Assembly (NCBI GenBank): GCA_017792465.1
Contig: CP051234.1
Span: forward strand, 2,512,501-2,576,500
Direction: 5' to 3'
Length of the DNA stretch: 64,000 nt
From: Filomicrobium sp.
GTDB taxonomy: Bacteria > Pseudomonadota > Alphaproteobacteria > Rhizobiales > Hyphomicrobiaceae
Shown here: positions 47,460-56,607 of the stretch, piece after piece
How positions within the stretch are numbered: position 1 is the first letter of the stretch
Layout: each line of letters starts with the position of its first letter
Made by a program: the position numbers and the translations under genes
The notes under the pieces: model-generated
The model's input: only the letters and a program-made list of their open reading frames with translations
What the model was told of the DNA's origin: nothing
Database searches by the model: none

Positions 47460-49630
47460 GAACTAAGGTCGTGCTTGCTCAAGGGCAACGAACGAATGCG
47501 CTTTCCGGTTGCCGCAAAAAGTGCATTCAAAACGGCAGGCGCGGCAACCGCGATGGTCGGCTCACCGACCCCGCCCCAAAAGCCGCCGGACGGCATGACG
47601 ATGGTTTCGACCTTTGGCATCTCGGCCATCCGCATGACGACGTAGGAATCGAAATTGGTTTGTTCGATGCGTCCCTGCTTGACAGTGCATGCCCCATACA
47701 GCATCGCCGAGAGGCCATAGACAAACGATCCCTCGACTTGGGCCTCGATCTGCTGAGGGTTGACTGCATAGCCAGAGTCGGTGGCCGCGACGATGCGGTG
47801 GATTTTGAGTTTCCCGCCGGTCACGGAGACTTCCGCACAGGCGGCAATATGGCTGCCGAACGCCGTGCATTGCGCCAGGCCCCTGTGAACACCTTCCGCA
47901 GCCGGTTTGCCCCAGCCTGCGCGCTCCGCCACCGCTTTCAGAACCGCTTGGTTCTTGGGGTAGTTTTCCATCAGCGCAAGTCGGAACTCCAGCGGGTCCT
48001 TGCCCGTCGCATGCGCGACCTCATCAAGAAAGCACTCGGTGTAAATCGTGTTGTGGTTGGCATTGACACCACGCCAGAAGCCCGGAGGTACATGCGGATT
48101 GCGCATCGCGTGGTCGACCAGCAGATCGGGGAAGCTGTAGCTGATCGAGTGATCTCCCTTCGGCGCGTAGCACTGGAAGGTGATAGGGTCGGCGCCATCT
48201 TTCAGACGCTGTGGCATCGCGCCTGCAAGGATCGATTGCCCCGAAATGCGAACCCGGAACGCAACCATGTTGCCGTCCGCATCAAGGCCTGCCGTCAACT
48301 TGCAATGCGTGACAGGGTGGTAGCGGCCCTGCGTCATATCCTCTTCGCGCGTCCACAAGAGCTTGACTGGCGTCCCAGGGAAATTCTGCGCGATCAGGAC
48401 CGCCTGGCGTACGTAGTCGTGAAACGCGCCGCGCCGCCCGAAACCGCCACCCAGATGCAGCTTGTAGACTTCGCACTGCTGGGGCGGCAGCCCGGCGGCT
48501 TCCGCGCACGCCGCGAGCGCCGCTTCTCCGTTCTGCGTCGGGCACCAGACTTCACAGCGATCTTCCGTCCACTTGGCCGTGGCGTTCATCGGCTCCATGG
48601 TCGCGTGGTTCTGATAAGGGTAGGAATAAACAGCCTCGATCTTCTTCGCAGCTTTGGCGATTGCCGCATCGGCGTCGCCCACCTTGTTGCCGATAAACGC
48701 TTCCTTTGCCGAAAGCCCTTCATTCAGAAATTCAGCAATGGAGGCGCTTGAGACATCGGCGTTTTCGCCCTCGTCCCATTCGATCGGCAGCGCATCGAGC
48801 GCCGTCTTCGCCTGCCACCATTTGTCGGCCACGACAGCGACCGCATAGTCCTCGACGGCAACGACTTTTTTGACCCCCGGCATGGATTTGACGGCGTCTG
48901 CGTCGAACGACTTCACCTTGCCGCCAAACACAGGGCATTGCTTGATTGCAGCATTGAGCATGCCTGGCAGCTTGAGGTCGGCGCCGTAAATCTGTTTGCC
49001 GGTGAGTTTTTCAGCAGTGTCGAGCCGCTTCAGCGGTTTGCCGGCAATCGTCCAGTCCTTCGGGTCTTTGAGTTTGACGTCTTCGGGAACAGCGAGTTTG
49101 GCGGCCGCTCCGGCAACTTTCCCATACGTCGTAGTTTGTCCGGATGCCGCGTGTGTAATAACGCCTTTCTTCGCGGAGCATTCACCCTTGGGCACGCCCC
49201 ATGCGCTGGCAGCGGCTTCAATGAGCATCTCGCGGGCGGCTGCACCGCCTTCGCGGACATACTGATGCGACTCGCGGATGCCGCGGCTGCCTCCGGTCGA
49301 AAAGCTTTTCCAGATCCGGCCTCGCTCCAGGTTGGTTGCCGGGGTCGGATATTCGGTCGTGACATTCGACCAGTCGCAATCGAGTTCCTCGGCGACAAGC
49401 TGAGCTAATCCGGTCAGCGTACCCTGGCCCATTTCCGAGCGCGCGATGCGGATCACGACTGTCTCGTCGGGTTTCACAACAACCCAGGCGTTGATCTCTT
49501 CGGGATATCCGGGGCTGGCGTGCGCGCTGTCGCGCCCGTCCAACGGAATGCGCATGCCGAGCGTCAGGCCCACTGCACCGCCGATGACCATAAAACCGCG
49601 GCGTGTCAGGTTGAGTGTCGTTGTCATCAC
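47456..49630 (-). CDS. Molybdenum hydroxylase large subunit (isoquinoline 1-oxidoreductase-like)
   Basis: A 724-residue molybdopterin subunit of the xanthine dehydrogenase family, IorB type. It has a twin-arginine signal (NLTRRGFMVIGG), so the enzyme is periplasmic, unlike cytoplasmic xanthine dehydrogenase. The cofactor motif is LGGGFGRRGAFHDYV and the catalytic Glu lies in GGVGEPTIAVAAPAVLNA near the C-terminus. Enzymes of this branch oxidise aldehydes or N-heterocycles and donate to a c-type cytochrome. The gene is coupled to soxX by a four-base overlap and preceded by its 2Fe-2S partner. The substrate here is not known; sulfur chemistry would be new for this family. Confidence 0.92.
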   Translation of the reverse strand: MMTTTLNLTRRGFMVIGGAVGLTLGMRIPLDGRDSAHASPGYPEEINAWVVVKPDETVVIRIARSEMGQGTLTGLAQLVAEELDCDWSNVTTEYPTPATNLERGRIWKSFSTGGSRGIRESHQYVREGGAAAREMLIEAAASAWGVPKGECSAKKGVITHAASGQTTTYGKVAGAAAKLAVPEDVKLKDPKDWTIAGKPLKRLDTAEKLTGKQIYGADLKLPGMLNAAIKQCPVFGGKVKSFDADAVKSMPGVKKVVAVEDYAVAVVADKWWQAKTALDALPIEWDEGENADVSSASIAEFLNEGLSAKEAFIGNKVGDADAAIAKAAKKIEAVYSYPYQNHATMEPMNATAKWTEDRCEVWCPTQNGEAALAACAEAAGLPPQQCEVYKLHLGGGFGRRGAFHDYVRQAVLIAQNFPGTPVKLLWTREEDMTQGRYHPVTHCKLTAGLDADGNMVAFRVRISGQSILAGAMPQRLKDGADPITFQCYAPKGDHSISYSFPDLLVDHAMRNPHVPPGFWRGVNANHNTIYTECFLDEVAHATGKDPLEFRLALMENYPKNQAVLKAVAERAGWGKPAAEGVHRGLAQCTAFGSHIAACAEVSVTGGKLKIHRIVAATDSGYAVNPQQIEAQVEGSFVYGLSAMLYGACTVKQGRIEQTNFDSYVVMRMAEMPKVETIVMPSGGFWGGVGEPTIAVAAPAVLNALFAATGKRIRSLPLSKHDLSS

Positions 49631-49639
49631 AAGCCCTCC

Positions 49640-50095
49640 TTAAGCCTTTTCGCCAGCGGCACGATGAATGCCGGCCCGCACGCGGTTATAAGTGCCGCAT
49701 CGGCAGATGTTGGTGACCTGTTCGTCGATCTCCTTGTCGGTGGGCGTGGGGTTCTTCGCGAGTAGCGCGCTCGCTGCCATGATCATCCCCGGCTGGCAAT
49801 AGCCGCATTGCGGGACATCGAGTTCGAGCCAGGCTTTTTGAATTGGATGGGTTCCATCCTGGGAAAGCCCCTCGATTGAAACAACGGCATCGCTTTCTGA
49901 AACGGACTCAAGCGGCACGACGCACGACCTTACTGCTTCGCCGTTGACATGAACGGTGCAGGCTCCACATTCGCCGACCCCGCAACCGAATTTGGTTCCT
50001 GTGAGATCGAGATATTCACGCAGAACCCACAGCAAAGGGGTCGCCCCGTCGGCGTCGACTTCGACGGTCTGTCCGTTGATATTGATCCTGGCCAT
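49640..50095 (-). CDS. 2Fe-2S subunit of the molybdenum hydroxylase (IorA-like)
   Basis: A 151-residue electron-transfer subunit. A plant-type 2Fe-2S cluster is bound by Cys in [15 protein letters not shown] and the later SC; the second cluster is bound by QCGYCQPGM and [10 protein letters not shown]. The ATG at 50095 begins at the family N-terminus ([15 protein letters not shown]), with GGGAGATG upstream; the longer open frame is not protein-like. It has no signal and would be exported with the Tat-dependent large subunit, as in known relatives. It is the first gene of the seven-gene run to the flavoprotein at 44 kb. Confidence 0.93.
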   Translation of the reverse strand: MARININGQTVEVDADGATPLLWVLREYLDLTGTKFGCGVGECGACTVHVNGEAVRSCVVPLESVSESDAVVSIEGLSQDGTHPIQKAWLELDVPQCGYCQPGMIMAASALLAKNPTPTDKEIDEQVTNICRCGTYNRVRAGIHRAAGEKA

Positions 50096-50385
50096 TTGGC
50101 GGCATCTCCCAAGCAGCATCATTGACTGGCATCGTCTAGCATCAAGGTGTCGTGAAAATTTGTTTCGAGGAAGCCACTTTGTTGTGAGCAGGCGAAAAGC
50201 CTGACAAACAAGCATCCACGTTCGGCTAAAAGCAGTGATGACGTGCTTGATGTATCCTGCATCTGCCTGCGCTAGGTGGTGGCACACGTCGTCGGTTGCG
50301 CAACCCCACCGCACGCAACTGCCCGCCTATGGATTTGCCTCAAAGTGTCCCTGGGTTGCTGAAGGCGCGCCGAAGGCGGTCGAGA

Positions 50386-51459
50386 TCAGGCGGTCGCGGA
50401 AATGGCCTGGACCTTGAAGTCTTCAATCGCCGAGCCATTCAGTCGCGGAACATAACCCGGTTCGATGACGACGTGTCCTGATGCAGCACGTAATGGGTTG
50501 CTCAAGATCGAACGGACCGGCTTCAGGAAACCATTCATCTCGCCGCTTGTGGTGATGGCTTGCGCCGCCACACAAGATTCCATCCAGCATCCTATATCAC
50601 CGGCGACGCCGTTTCCGAGAACAGCCTCCATGCCGTTCTGCCGGATGAAGGCTATCCCGTCGAGAAGCGCTGATAGCCCTCCCACTTTCATCAACTTCAA
50701 TTTTATAAAAGCGGCTGCGCTAAGATCAGCGGCGCGAGAAATATCATCCAAGGAAAATATCGATTCATCGAGCATCATCGGTACGTTGGACTGGCGCGCC
50801 ACTTTCGTGGCACCGTCCCAATCTCCGGCCGGACAAGGTTGCTCGAAGAGTTCGATCCCTTCCGGGTCCAATCGCGATGCAAACCAGATACCATCTTCCG
50901 CCGTGTAGCCTTGATTGGCGTCCAGACGAATCTTTGCCCGACCACCTAGAACGCGCTGAATTGTTTGCACCCGCGCTAGGTCAGTCTGAGCATCAAATCC
51001 CACTTTGACTTTCAGCGTCGTGTAACCCTCGCTCAACTGCTGAGAGAGGTTTTGTGCTATCTCATTTCCACTTTTGCCATCGAGCAGCCCGAGAATGGGA
51101 ACACGGCAAGTCTCGGTCGAGCCAAGCAGGTCATGCCCTTCAATCATCTCTAATGCGGTCACGAATGCGGTGACCGTGAACGGCGCTGTCTTTTTGATGC
51201 TTAGGATCTCATTCTTGGCCTCAGACACATCGGCTGACGCGATATTTTCGACAAGCCGTTGCGCCAGAGCCCAACTGCCCTCGACGGCCTCTTCCGTGTA
51301 GCCCTTTAATAGCGTTGCCTCGCCAAGACCTTCGCGGCCATCTTCTGTCGTGATCCGGACGATGATTGAATCGAAGTGCCTAACTTCCCCAAACGCGAGC
51401 TTGTAGATCGTCGTCAGCGGCACCCGAAGTTGCCAGACATCGATACTTGCGATCTTCAT
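50386..51459 (-). CDS. Mandelate racemase/muconate lactonizing enzyme family protein
   Basis: A 357-residue enolase-superfamily enzyme of the MLE subgroup. The capping domain is at 1-125 and the barrel has its signature residues: KVKVG (Lys-x-Lys), RLDANQGYTAED (metal Asp), ELFEQPCPAGDWDG (metal Glu), LDESIFS (metal Asp/Glu), and IKLKLMKVGG (catalytic Lys). Members include muconate cycloisomerase and dipeptide epimerase; this one is closest in pattern to the cycloisomerase type but the substrate is not certain. It follows the Crp gene by 140 bp on the same strand, with no aromatic-degradation genes beside it. Confidence 0.88.
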   Translation of the reverse strand: MKIASIDVWQLRVPLTTIYKLAFGEVRHFDSIIVRITTEDGREGLGEATLLKGYTEEAVEGSWALAQRLVENIASADVSEAKNEILSIKKTAPFTVTAFVTALEMIEGHDLLGSTETCRVPILGLLDGKSGNEIAQNLSQQLSEGYTTLKVKVGFDAQTDLARVQTIQRVLGGRAKIRLDANQGYTAEDGIWFASRLDPEGIELFEQPCPAGDWDGATKVARQSNVPMMLDESIFSLDDISRAADLSAAAFIKLKLMKVGGLSALLDGIAFIRQNGMEAVLGNGVAGDIGCWMESCVAAQAITTSGEMNGFLKPVRSILSNPLRAASGHVVIEPGYVPRLNGSAIEDFKVQAISATA

Positions 51460-51599
51460 GAAACGCCGTCCCTCATTCCAAACTCAGGCTGAAGACCTTT
51501 GGGAAAAGGCAGTTGAACGACTTGGTGCCACTCATTTCCAACCAGCGGCGAGAACGGGCTGCCCTTACGTGGCCGTTCCGTTGGCCGGCAAGATTACAG

Positions 51600-52358
51600 T
51601 CATGCCTGTTCTGGTATCCGTTTTTCCGAACAGTGACCGAGTTTCTTTTCGAGGCCGATGCAGTCCAAAATCCTGACGGTCCTATTTGAGCAGACAAGCA
51701 ATCCCTCATTGGAGAATTTCGTTAAAGTGGAGGTCACAGTCTGGCGGCGGGAATTGATCATCTGCGCTAATTCTTCATGCGTGAGCGAAATCGGCTCGCA
51801 CGCTGCAATAGCAGGTCCGTTGGGATCTGGCCGGCTGAGGGAGAGCAGAACATAAGCAAGTCGCTGTTCGACTGTGAGGGTCTGAAGCTCGCCAATTCGA
51901 AAATGCAGATCGCTCAGCCGGTCAATGAGCAGGCGGATCAGTTTCAAGCTCATACCCGGATCGCGTTCAAGCAGTTCGACGAGTGCGTTAATCGGAACAC
52001 AAACGGCTTCAGTGGGAGTCAGCGTAACCGATGTTGCATCGCACCGGCGACGAGATGAAAGCGATGACAGGCCGATGATGCTGCCTGCTAAGTGAATGCG
52101 AAGAAGGGACTCGTTTCCATTTGCGTGCGTTTGATAAGTCTTCACGGCTCCGGTTTGGATCAAATGCAGCGAGCTGACGGTCTCATCCTGGACGGCAAGC
52201 TGACTTCCAGGAGCGAACGTTTTGGGCTTTCCAATCCGACACAGCTTCGCAAACTCTTCACGCGTCAACGAAGAGTCGAGATTGAGGCTCAGACGCAAGG
52301 CATATTCGCGCATATTCTTCTTTTTTTCTCGTGTACTAGAGGTCATGGAAGCAGCCAT
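51600..52358 (-). CDS. Crp/Fnr family transcriptional regulator
   Basis: 252 residues with an N-terminal cyclic-nucleotide-binding-type beta roll (SLHLIQTGAVKTYQTHANGNES, HLAGSIIGLSSL) and a C-terminal winged helix (ISLTHEELAQMINSRRQTVTSTLTKFSNEGLL) containing the DNA-recognition helix. No FNR-type N-terminal cysteine cluster is seen, so it is not an iron-sulfur oxygen sensor. It overlaps the flavin reductase gene by 23 bases, which marks it as part of the monooxygenase operon and a likely local regulator. Confidence 0.9.
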   Translation of the reverse strand: MAASMTSSTREKKKNMREYALRLSLNLDSSLTREEFAKLCRIGKPKTFAPGSQLAVQDETVSSLHLIQTGAVKTYQTHANGNESLLRIHLAGSIIGLSSLSSRRRCDATSVTLTPTEAVCVPINALVELLERDPGMSLKLIRLLIDRLSDLHFRIGELQTLTVEQRLAYVLLSLSRPDPNGPAIAACEPISLTHEELAQMINSRRQTVTSTLTKFSNEGLLVCSNRTVRILDCIGLEKKLGHCSEKRIPEQA

Positions 52359-52851
52359 ATCGCCGCCTGGAATACAAAAGCGCTTTTTTGCCTGGATTTG
52401 AAATTATTTCTTCAACCTGACCGAAAATCACATGGTGAGTCCCGACGAGCTTCTCATCAAGAAGCCTGCAGTCGAAACAAGACACTGCACCGACTAAGCA
52501 CGGTGATCCCTGGGGCTGCTGAACCCAATCTGCGCAAGCAAATTTGAAGTCCGGATCGACACTTCCATGGCGCCCGGCAAAGCAGTCGGCAATGCTCTGC
52601 TGTCGGTCGCTCAGCACGTTGACGCAAAACTGTCGATTACGAAGAATCGGTTTTGCCGTCGTGCTTGCCCAATTGATGCAAATAAGTAGCGATGGCTTTT
52701 CGGTGTCAGCCGAGACCGGCGCCATCGCTGAAATCGTAGTTCCGAAACGGCCCGCTGGGCCATCGGTTGTCACGACATTGACCGCGCTGGCCGTGTGGCT
52801 CATGGCGAGCACGAACTCGCGACGGCTATCTTGCTCGATGTCGATCGACAT
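52336..52851 (-). CDS. Flavin reductase-like protein
   Basis: A 171-residue split-barrel FMN-binding protein (HpaC/DIM6-NTAB type). Motifs include VNVVTTDGPAGRFGTTISAM, KPSLLICIN and FCVNVLSDRQQSIADCFAG near the middle. Such enzymes reduce FMN with NAD(P)H and hand it to a partner monooxygenase. The partner is probably the luciferase-like protein seven bases upstream in the operon. Confidence 0.92.
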   Translation of the reverse strand: MSIDIEQDSRREFVLAMSHTASAVNVVTTDGPAGRFGTTISAMAPVSADTEKPSLLICINWASTTAKPILRNRQFCVNVLSDRQQSIADCFAGRHGSVDPDFKFACADWVQQPQGSPCLVGAVSCFDCRLLDEKLVGTHHVIFGQVEEIISNPGKKALLYSRRRYGCFHDL

Positions 52852-52857
52852 GGTGGA

Positions 52858-53814
52858 TTATCCAGTCGATTGAGTGCGCCGCAGTTCCGGCATCAAATGC
52901 TCCGCGAAATAGCGCATGCCTCCAAGTGGAGGAATGGGCTGGATGATCAGGTGGGTTACGCCGGCCTTTTCCCATTCGCGAATACGCTCCAAGCAGTTCT
53001 CGACGCTCCCCCACAAGTTCTCATTCAAGACATCCGCGGGTGTCGGCGGGACAGCGAAGCGATGCTTGCGCTCTTCAGCGTAAAGGTTGCTCCATCGCGT
53101 CACGTCCTCGTCATTGAGGCCGGCAAGAAACACGGTCGAAACAGCAATGGGAATTTTTCTACCAGACCGACGCTTCATATCTTCGGCCCACTCGTGGATC
53201 GTCTCCGGCGGCTTCGAATAGATCAGCCAGCAGTCAGCGAGTTCCGCCGTCAGATTCCGGGTCGCTTCTGAATCACCTGGCACCCAAATGGGAATGTGCG
53301 GCTTCTGGACAGGCTTTGGTTCAAGAAGAGCATTCTGAAGATTGTAAAACTTGCCCTCGAAGGTCACGCTGGGCTCAGTCCAAAGTCTCTTGGCGATGAT
53401 GAGGGCTTCGCGTAAACGCGCGACGCGATCGTCATGGTCATCCCAAGGCAGACCGTATCCTACCGTTTCGTCCTTGAACCAGGCCGACCCCATCGTATAG
53501 AGCAACCGCCCTTCGAACATGACGTCGAATGTGGCGGCCATCTTGGCCATCACGGCTGGATTACGAAGCGAGTTGTTGAAGGTGTGGCCAGCGAAGACCA
53601 CCTTGGACGTCAATGCGCCGAGGGCCGAAAGAACAGTCCAATTCTCCAACATCGGCACATTTTTCGCCATGTGCGCGTTGAATACATGATCGGGAAGCCA
53701 GACCGAATCGAAGCCAAGCTCCTCTGCTTCGATAGCCATGTCCTTGGTATATTCCCAGCCCTGCCCCTTGGCGCCCATTTCTCCCTGAACGGCCAACCTC
53801 ACACCGAATTCCAT
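52858..53814 (-). CDS. LLM-class flavin-dependent oxidoreductase
   Basis: A 318-residue luciferase-like TIM barrel (MEFGVRLAVQGEMGAKGQ, AEELGFDSVWLPDHV, LGALTSKVVFAGHTFN, MGSAWFKDETVGYGLPWDD). The sequence looks like the single-domain F420/FMN-type group and is clearly shorter than the approximately 460-residue NtaA/DmoA-type monooxygenases. GGAG precedes the ATG. It heads a minus-strand operon with the flavin reductase and Crp genes, so a two-component monooxygenase is the likely assembly. The substrate is open; a C1-sulfur or sulfonate compound would fit the host but is not shown. Confidence 0.9.
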   Translation of the reverse strand: MEFGVRLAVQGEMGAKGQGWEYTKDMAIEAEELGFDSVWLPDHVFNAHMAKNVPMLENWTVLSALGALTSKVVFAGHTFNNSLRNPAVMAKMAATFDVMFEGRLLYTMGSAWFKDETVGYGLPWDDHDDRVARLREALIIAKRLWTEPSVTFEGKFYNLQNALLEPKPVQKPHIPIWVPGDSEATRNLTAELADCWLIYSKPPETIHEWAEDMKRRSGRKIPIAVSTVFLAGLNDEDVTRWSNLYAEERKHRFAVPPTPADVLNENLWGSVENCLERIREWEKAGVTHLIIQPIPPLGGMRYFAEHLMPELRRTQSTG

Positions 53815-54426
53815 CGCGTAGCTCCAACTGCAAAAAGGGTTGCGCCGACTTTTTTAAGCCGTCTCAAGGACCCAATAATTGGGAGATATATCGCCTCGGA
53901 TCTCGCAGCGCTGTCAGCTAGCTGACCAAGACAGGAAATTTGCGATCGCGGGGGGGGGATGTGTTGGGCCGCATTCCGAGCAGTTTGAATGGTGTCAGAG
54001 CCGTGCATCTGCTTGAGGCCGTGGAAAGTTGGAGCATCCACAGCCATTGCCCACACCAGCCCTCGGCACGCATTCACTGGTGGCCGAAACTTATTAGAGA
54101 AAACGCCGATAACCAGCACAGTCCAAAGGACCTAGATAGTTTCACCCAGCCCAGTTTGCCTCCTGCGGCTACGCGAGGTTGGATCAGTCTTCGGTTTGGA
54201 GGCGATTGGGATCAAGCATCCTGCTTCTACAATCGGTGCCACGAGGTCGTAGCCTTTTGGGCCCCATGCTGACTTCAGATGGATGCTGGAAAATGTCCGT
54301 TGTCAGGAGAGATCCGGCCGTCGGCGGTGACAATGTCCGTTATCGAAGCACGGCCAGACATGCCCAGTGCTTATCTTGAGGTCTCAGGTTGACCCTATGC
54401 GGACCGGAAGATGCAATTAGAAACCT
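53815..54426. other. 612-bp gene-poor region
   Basis: No credible gene. It contains a run of nine G at 53950-53958 and a near-identical 13-mer (AATGTCCGTTGTC / AATGTCCGTTATC) starting at 54292 and 54332. Short frames lack ribosome binding sites and protein-like composition. It may be degraded sequence. Confidence 0.4.
54292..54344. repeat. 13-bp direct repeat, 40-bp spacing
   Basis: AATGTCCGTT followed by GTC (54292) or ATC (54332), one mismatch in 13. A related TTGTCCGTTG occurs near 54814. Nature unknown; possibly scars of small mobile sequence. Confidence 0.35.
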
Positions 54427-54753
54427 TCACGCCGTTCGGGGACCATAGAGGATGACCAAAGCGCCGAGGACGCAGATTGTACCGCCCAGCACATCCCACC
54501 GGTCGGGCATCTTGCCTTCTATCGCCCAGAGCCAAATTAGCGAGGCCACTATGTAGATTCCCCCGTATGCGGCGTACGCACGGCCTGCGCCGTCGGTATC
54601 GATCTTGGTTAGAAGCCAAGCGAAGGCAGCTAATCCAACCAGTCCTGGTAGCAACCAGGCTACAGATGCGCCCTGGCGTGCCCAGGCCCAGAACGCGAAG
54701 CAGCCCGCAATCTCTAGGGCGGCCGTCAGCGTAAATATTCCAACCGATGTCAT
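54427..54753 (-). CDS. YnfA/UPF0060 family small membrane protein
   Basis: A 108-residue protein with four transmembrane helices. It is recognisable from [38 protein letters not shown] and the ending [17 protein letters not shown]. The family is related to small multidrug resistance transporters; its role is not settled. ATG 54753 with GGGGGATGC upstream is chosen over an earlier in-frame start. It lies alone in a gene-poor region. Confidence 0.92.
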   Translation of the reverse strand: MTSVGIFTLTAALEIAGCFAFWAWARQGASVAWLLPGLVGLAAFAWLLTKIDTDGAGRAYAAYGGIYIVASLIWLWAIEGKMPDRWDVLGGTICVLGALVILYGPRTA

Positions 54754-55403
54754 GCATCCCCCAGTGCTGAAGACGTCACGATGGTATCTGCCCAAGCAGA
54801 TGGAAACCGGACTTTTGTCCGTTGAACGGCATTGATACCTAATCTAGTCAATCGCTGCATCGAGCGAATTGAGAGCGCAGCTGAGGTTTTAAAACAGAAA
54901 TTCTCTCGGCCGCTTTTGAACCTTCGCCAAATTGCAATCCAAACACCTAATCTGACAAATGCTTGAGATGGATGACCGCGTCAAAACGACTATCGGTCAT
55001 CAACGCCCCCTGTGGGCATTTGGAGGAGGCGCGATCATTGGCGGTGAAAGTTTGGCAGCATCGTTGAAGTCATCTTTTGGCCCATTGCCGAAGTTCGGCA
55101 GCACGACAGAAAATGGTGTAATTAGTACTAGTGCTGACATTTCAGGTCCCATTGGACCCCGGTCGATATTGTCTTGGACCTGGCTGGATGACAGTTCTCA
55201 TCACATCGCGTCGAACTAATATTTGGGGCGGGTGACTTGCGAATTGTACGTCGATCTAGATGCCCGTGAAGTCACAGGGCGATAGCCTAAGAAAAATTAA
55301 TCATGCAATTAGATCGTGTAACCCTGGCGTAACCCCGAGCAAGGCCCTGCGCAAGCAGCGCCGGGCGTCAATATGGTAAGTGACTGAAAAGGTGGGAGAA
55401 AAA
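54754..55403. other. 650-bp gene-poor region downstream of tRNA-His
   Basis: One plus-strand frame (54959-55219) has no ribosome binding site and unconvincing composition. The stretch adjoins the 3' end of tRNA-His, a common integration target, but no integrase gene or repeated tRNA end was found. Confidence 0.4.
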
Positions 55404-55480
55404 TGGTACCGCCTGGTAGATTCGAACCACCGACCTCTAGATCCACAATCTAGCGCTCTAACCAACTGAGCTAAGGCGGC
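55404..55480 (-). tRNA. tRNA-His (GTG), CCA encoded
   Basis: The minus strand folds as a full 77-nt tRNA: acceptor GCCGCCT/AGGCGGT, D arm with AGCTCAGTTGGTTAGAGC, anticodon stem CTAGA/TCTAG with loop TTGTGGA (anticodon GTG), T arm with GGTTCGAATC, then A73 and CCA. The base before position 1 is T, not the G-1 that marks nearly all tRNA-His, the discriminator is A instead of C, and position 1 pairs with 72 as G-U. This is the known alphaproteobacterial exception. Confidence 0.97.
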
Positions 55481-55702
55481 ATCGGCCTGACTGAGCAGGC
55501 GCGGAAAGACCGCTTACAAACATCGACAAGGGGGCCCTCGTCAAGGGAAATATCGCATCTTTTTGGCCTTTCCAACTGCGCGGACAATTTGTGCCTTGGC
55601 CTGGATTGCGGAAACGAGCATGGTGAGGACCATGTGCCCAGCCGTGCGGGCGGGTCGCAAACAAAGCCGAAATTGTAGACATGCGAGGGCCCCTCTTTCT
55701 CC

Positions 55703-56530
55703 ATGCCGCGTTCCAGCACGTTCGATAAAAACGCCCCCTCTGGAGCTGATCGACAGACCAACCGTCAACCTGATGCAGATCAGAGCGCGGATGCAAGCGC
55801 CGGTGCGGGCCATGGCGTGGGCAAGCCCCTGCCCAAGCGGTCGTATCTGCAAAAGATGGCGCACGAGCTGAAAACGCCGCTCTCAGCCATCGTTGCGGCC
55901 TCGGAGATCATGCGGGACGAACAGCTTGGGCCGATTGGCGATGACCGCTATCGGCGCTATGCCGCCGACATTCATGACAGCGCGAAGCTGGTGCTGGCAA
56001 TCGTCGACCGGATGCTGACCCAACGCAGTCGCGACGCAATTCAGCAGCCGCTTGAATTTACCGAGTTCGACCCTGTCGCATTGCTGCACGTAACGGTTTC
56101 AACGATGCTGCCGCTTGCTGAGCGATCGCAGATCCGGCTGGCATTGATCGAGCCGTCGGTGAAAGTTCCACGGATCATCGCTGACGAGCTTTCAATGAAG
56201 CAGATCCTGATCAATCTCATAACCAATGCGCTCAAGTTCACGGCTAAGGGCGGCAAGGTCAGTGCAACGGCGGACTATGATGGTGACGGTGTGTTTTCGT
56301 TTATCATCAAAGATACCGGTCGCGGCATGAGCGAGCAGGAGATTGCGGCAGCGTTGTGCGGGAAAGAACCCGAAGGCAAGCCGCGTGACGGTGGCGGTCT
56401 GGGGGTTGGCTTGCCGCTCGTACAAAAGCTCGCCAGCGCCAACGGTGCGCGCTTCGAACTCGTCAGCGCGCCCGAACAAGGTACGCAGGCCCGGGTGATC
56501 TTTCCCAAAGATCGTACCGTCCACGTCTAG
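55703..56530 (+). CDS. Soluble sensor histidine kinase
   Basis: 275 residues with a dimerisation/phosphoacceptor domain (MAHELKTPLSAIVAASEIM, His near 54) and an ATPase domain (N box NLITNALKFT, G1 DTGRGMSEQE, G2 GGGLGVGLPLVQKLA). There are no membrane helices and no recognisable sensor domain in the first 45 residues, which are polar and Ala/Asp/Gln-rich, so either the sensor is elsewhere or the start is wrong; no good ribosome binding site precedes the ATG. No response regulator gene adjoins. Confidence 0.88.
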   Translation: MPRSSTFDKNAPSGADRQTNRQPDADQSADASAGAGHGVGKPLPKRSYLQKMAHELKTPLSAIVAASEIMRDEQLGPIGDDRYRRYAADIHDSAKLVLAIVDRMLTQRSRDAIQQPLEFTEFDPVALLHVTVSTMLPLAERSQIRLALIEPSVKVPRIIADELSMKQILINLITNALKFTAKGGKVSATADYDGDGVFSFIIKDTGRGMSEQEIAAALCGKEPEGKPRDGGGLGVGLPLVQKLASANGARFELVSAPEQGTQARVIFPKDRTVHV

Positions 56531-56607
56531 CGCATCGGGCCAGATTTGATCCTGATGGCATCTTCCGCATAGATTTCCACGAACAACCGCAAGGCGCGAC
56601 CGCAAGT

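Noticed and set aside
47411-48751. Plus-strand open frame (446 codons) opposite the molybdenum hydroxylase gene
   Set aside because: Arginine/histidine-rich shadow of a clearly real gene on the other strand.
54959-55219. Possible 86-residue protein in the gene-poor region
   Set aside because: No ribosome binding site, no hydrophobic or domain pattern and no neighbours; not distinguishable from chance.
55404-55480. Genomic island integrated at tRNA-His
   Set aside because: No integrase, no duplicated tRNA 3' end and no mobility genes in the window.
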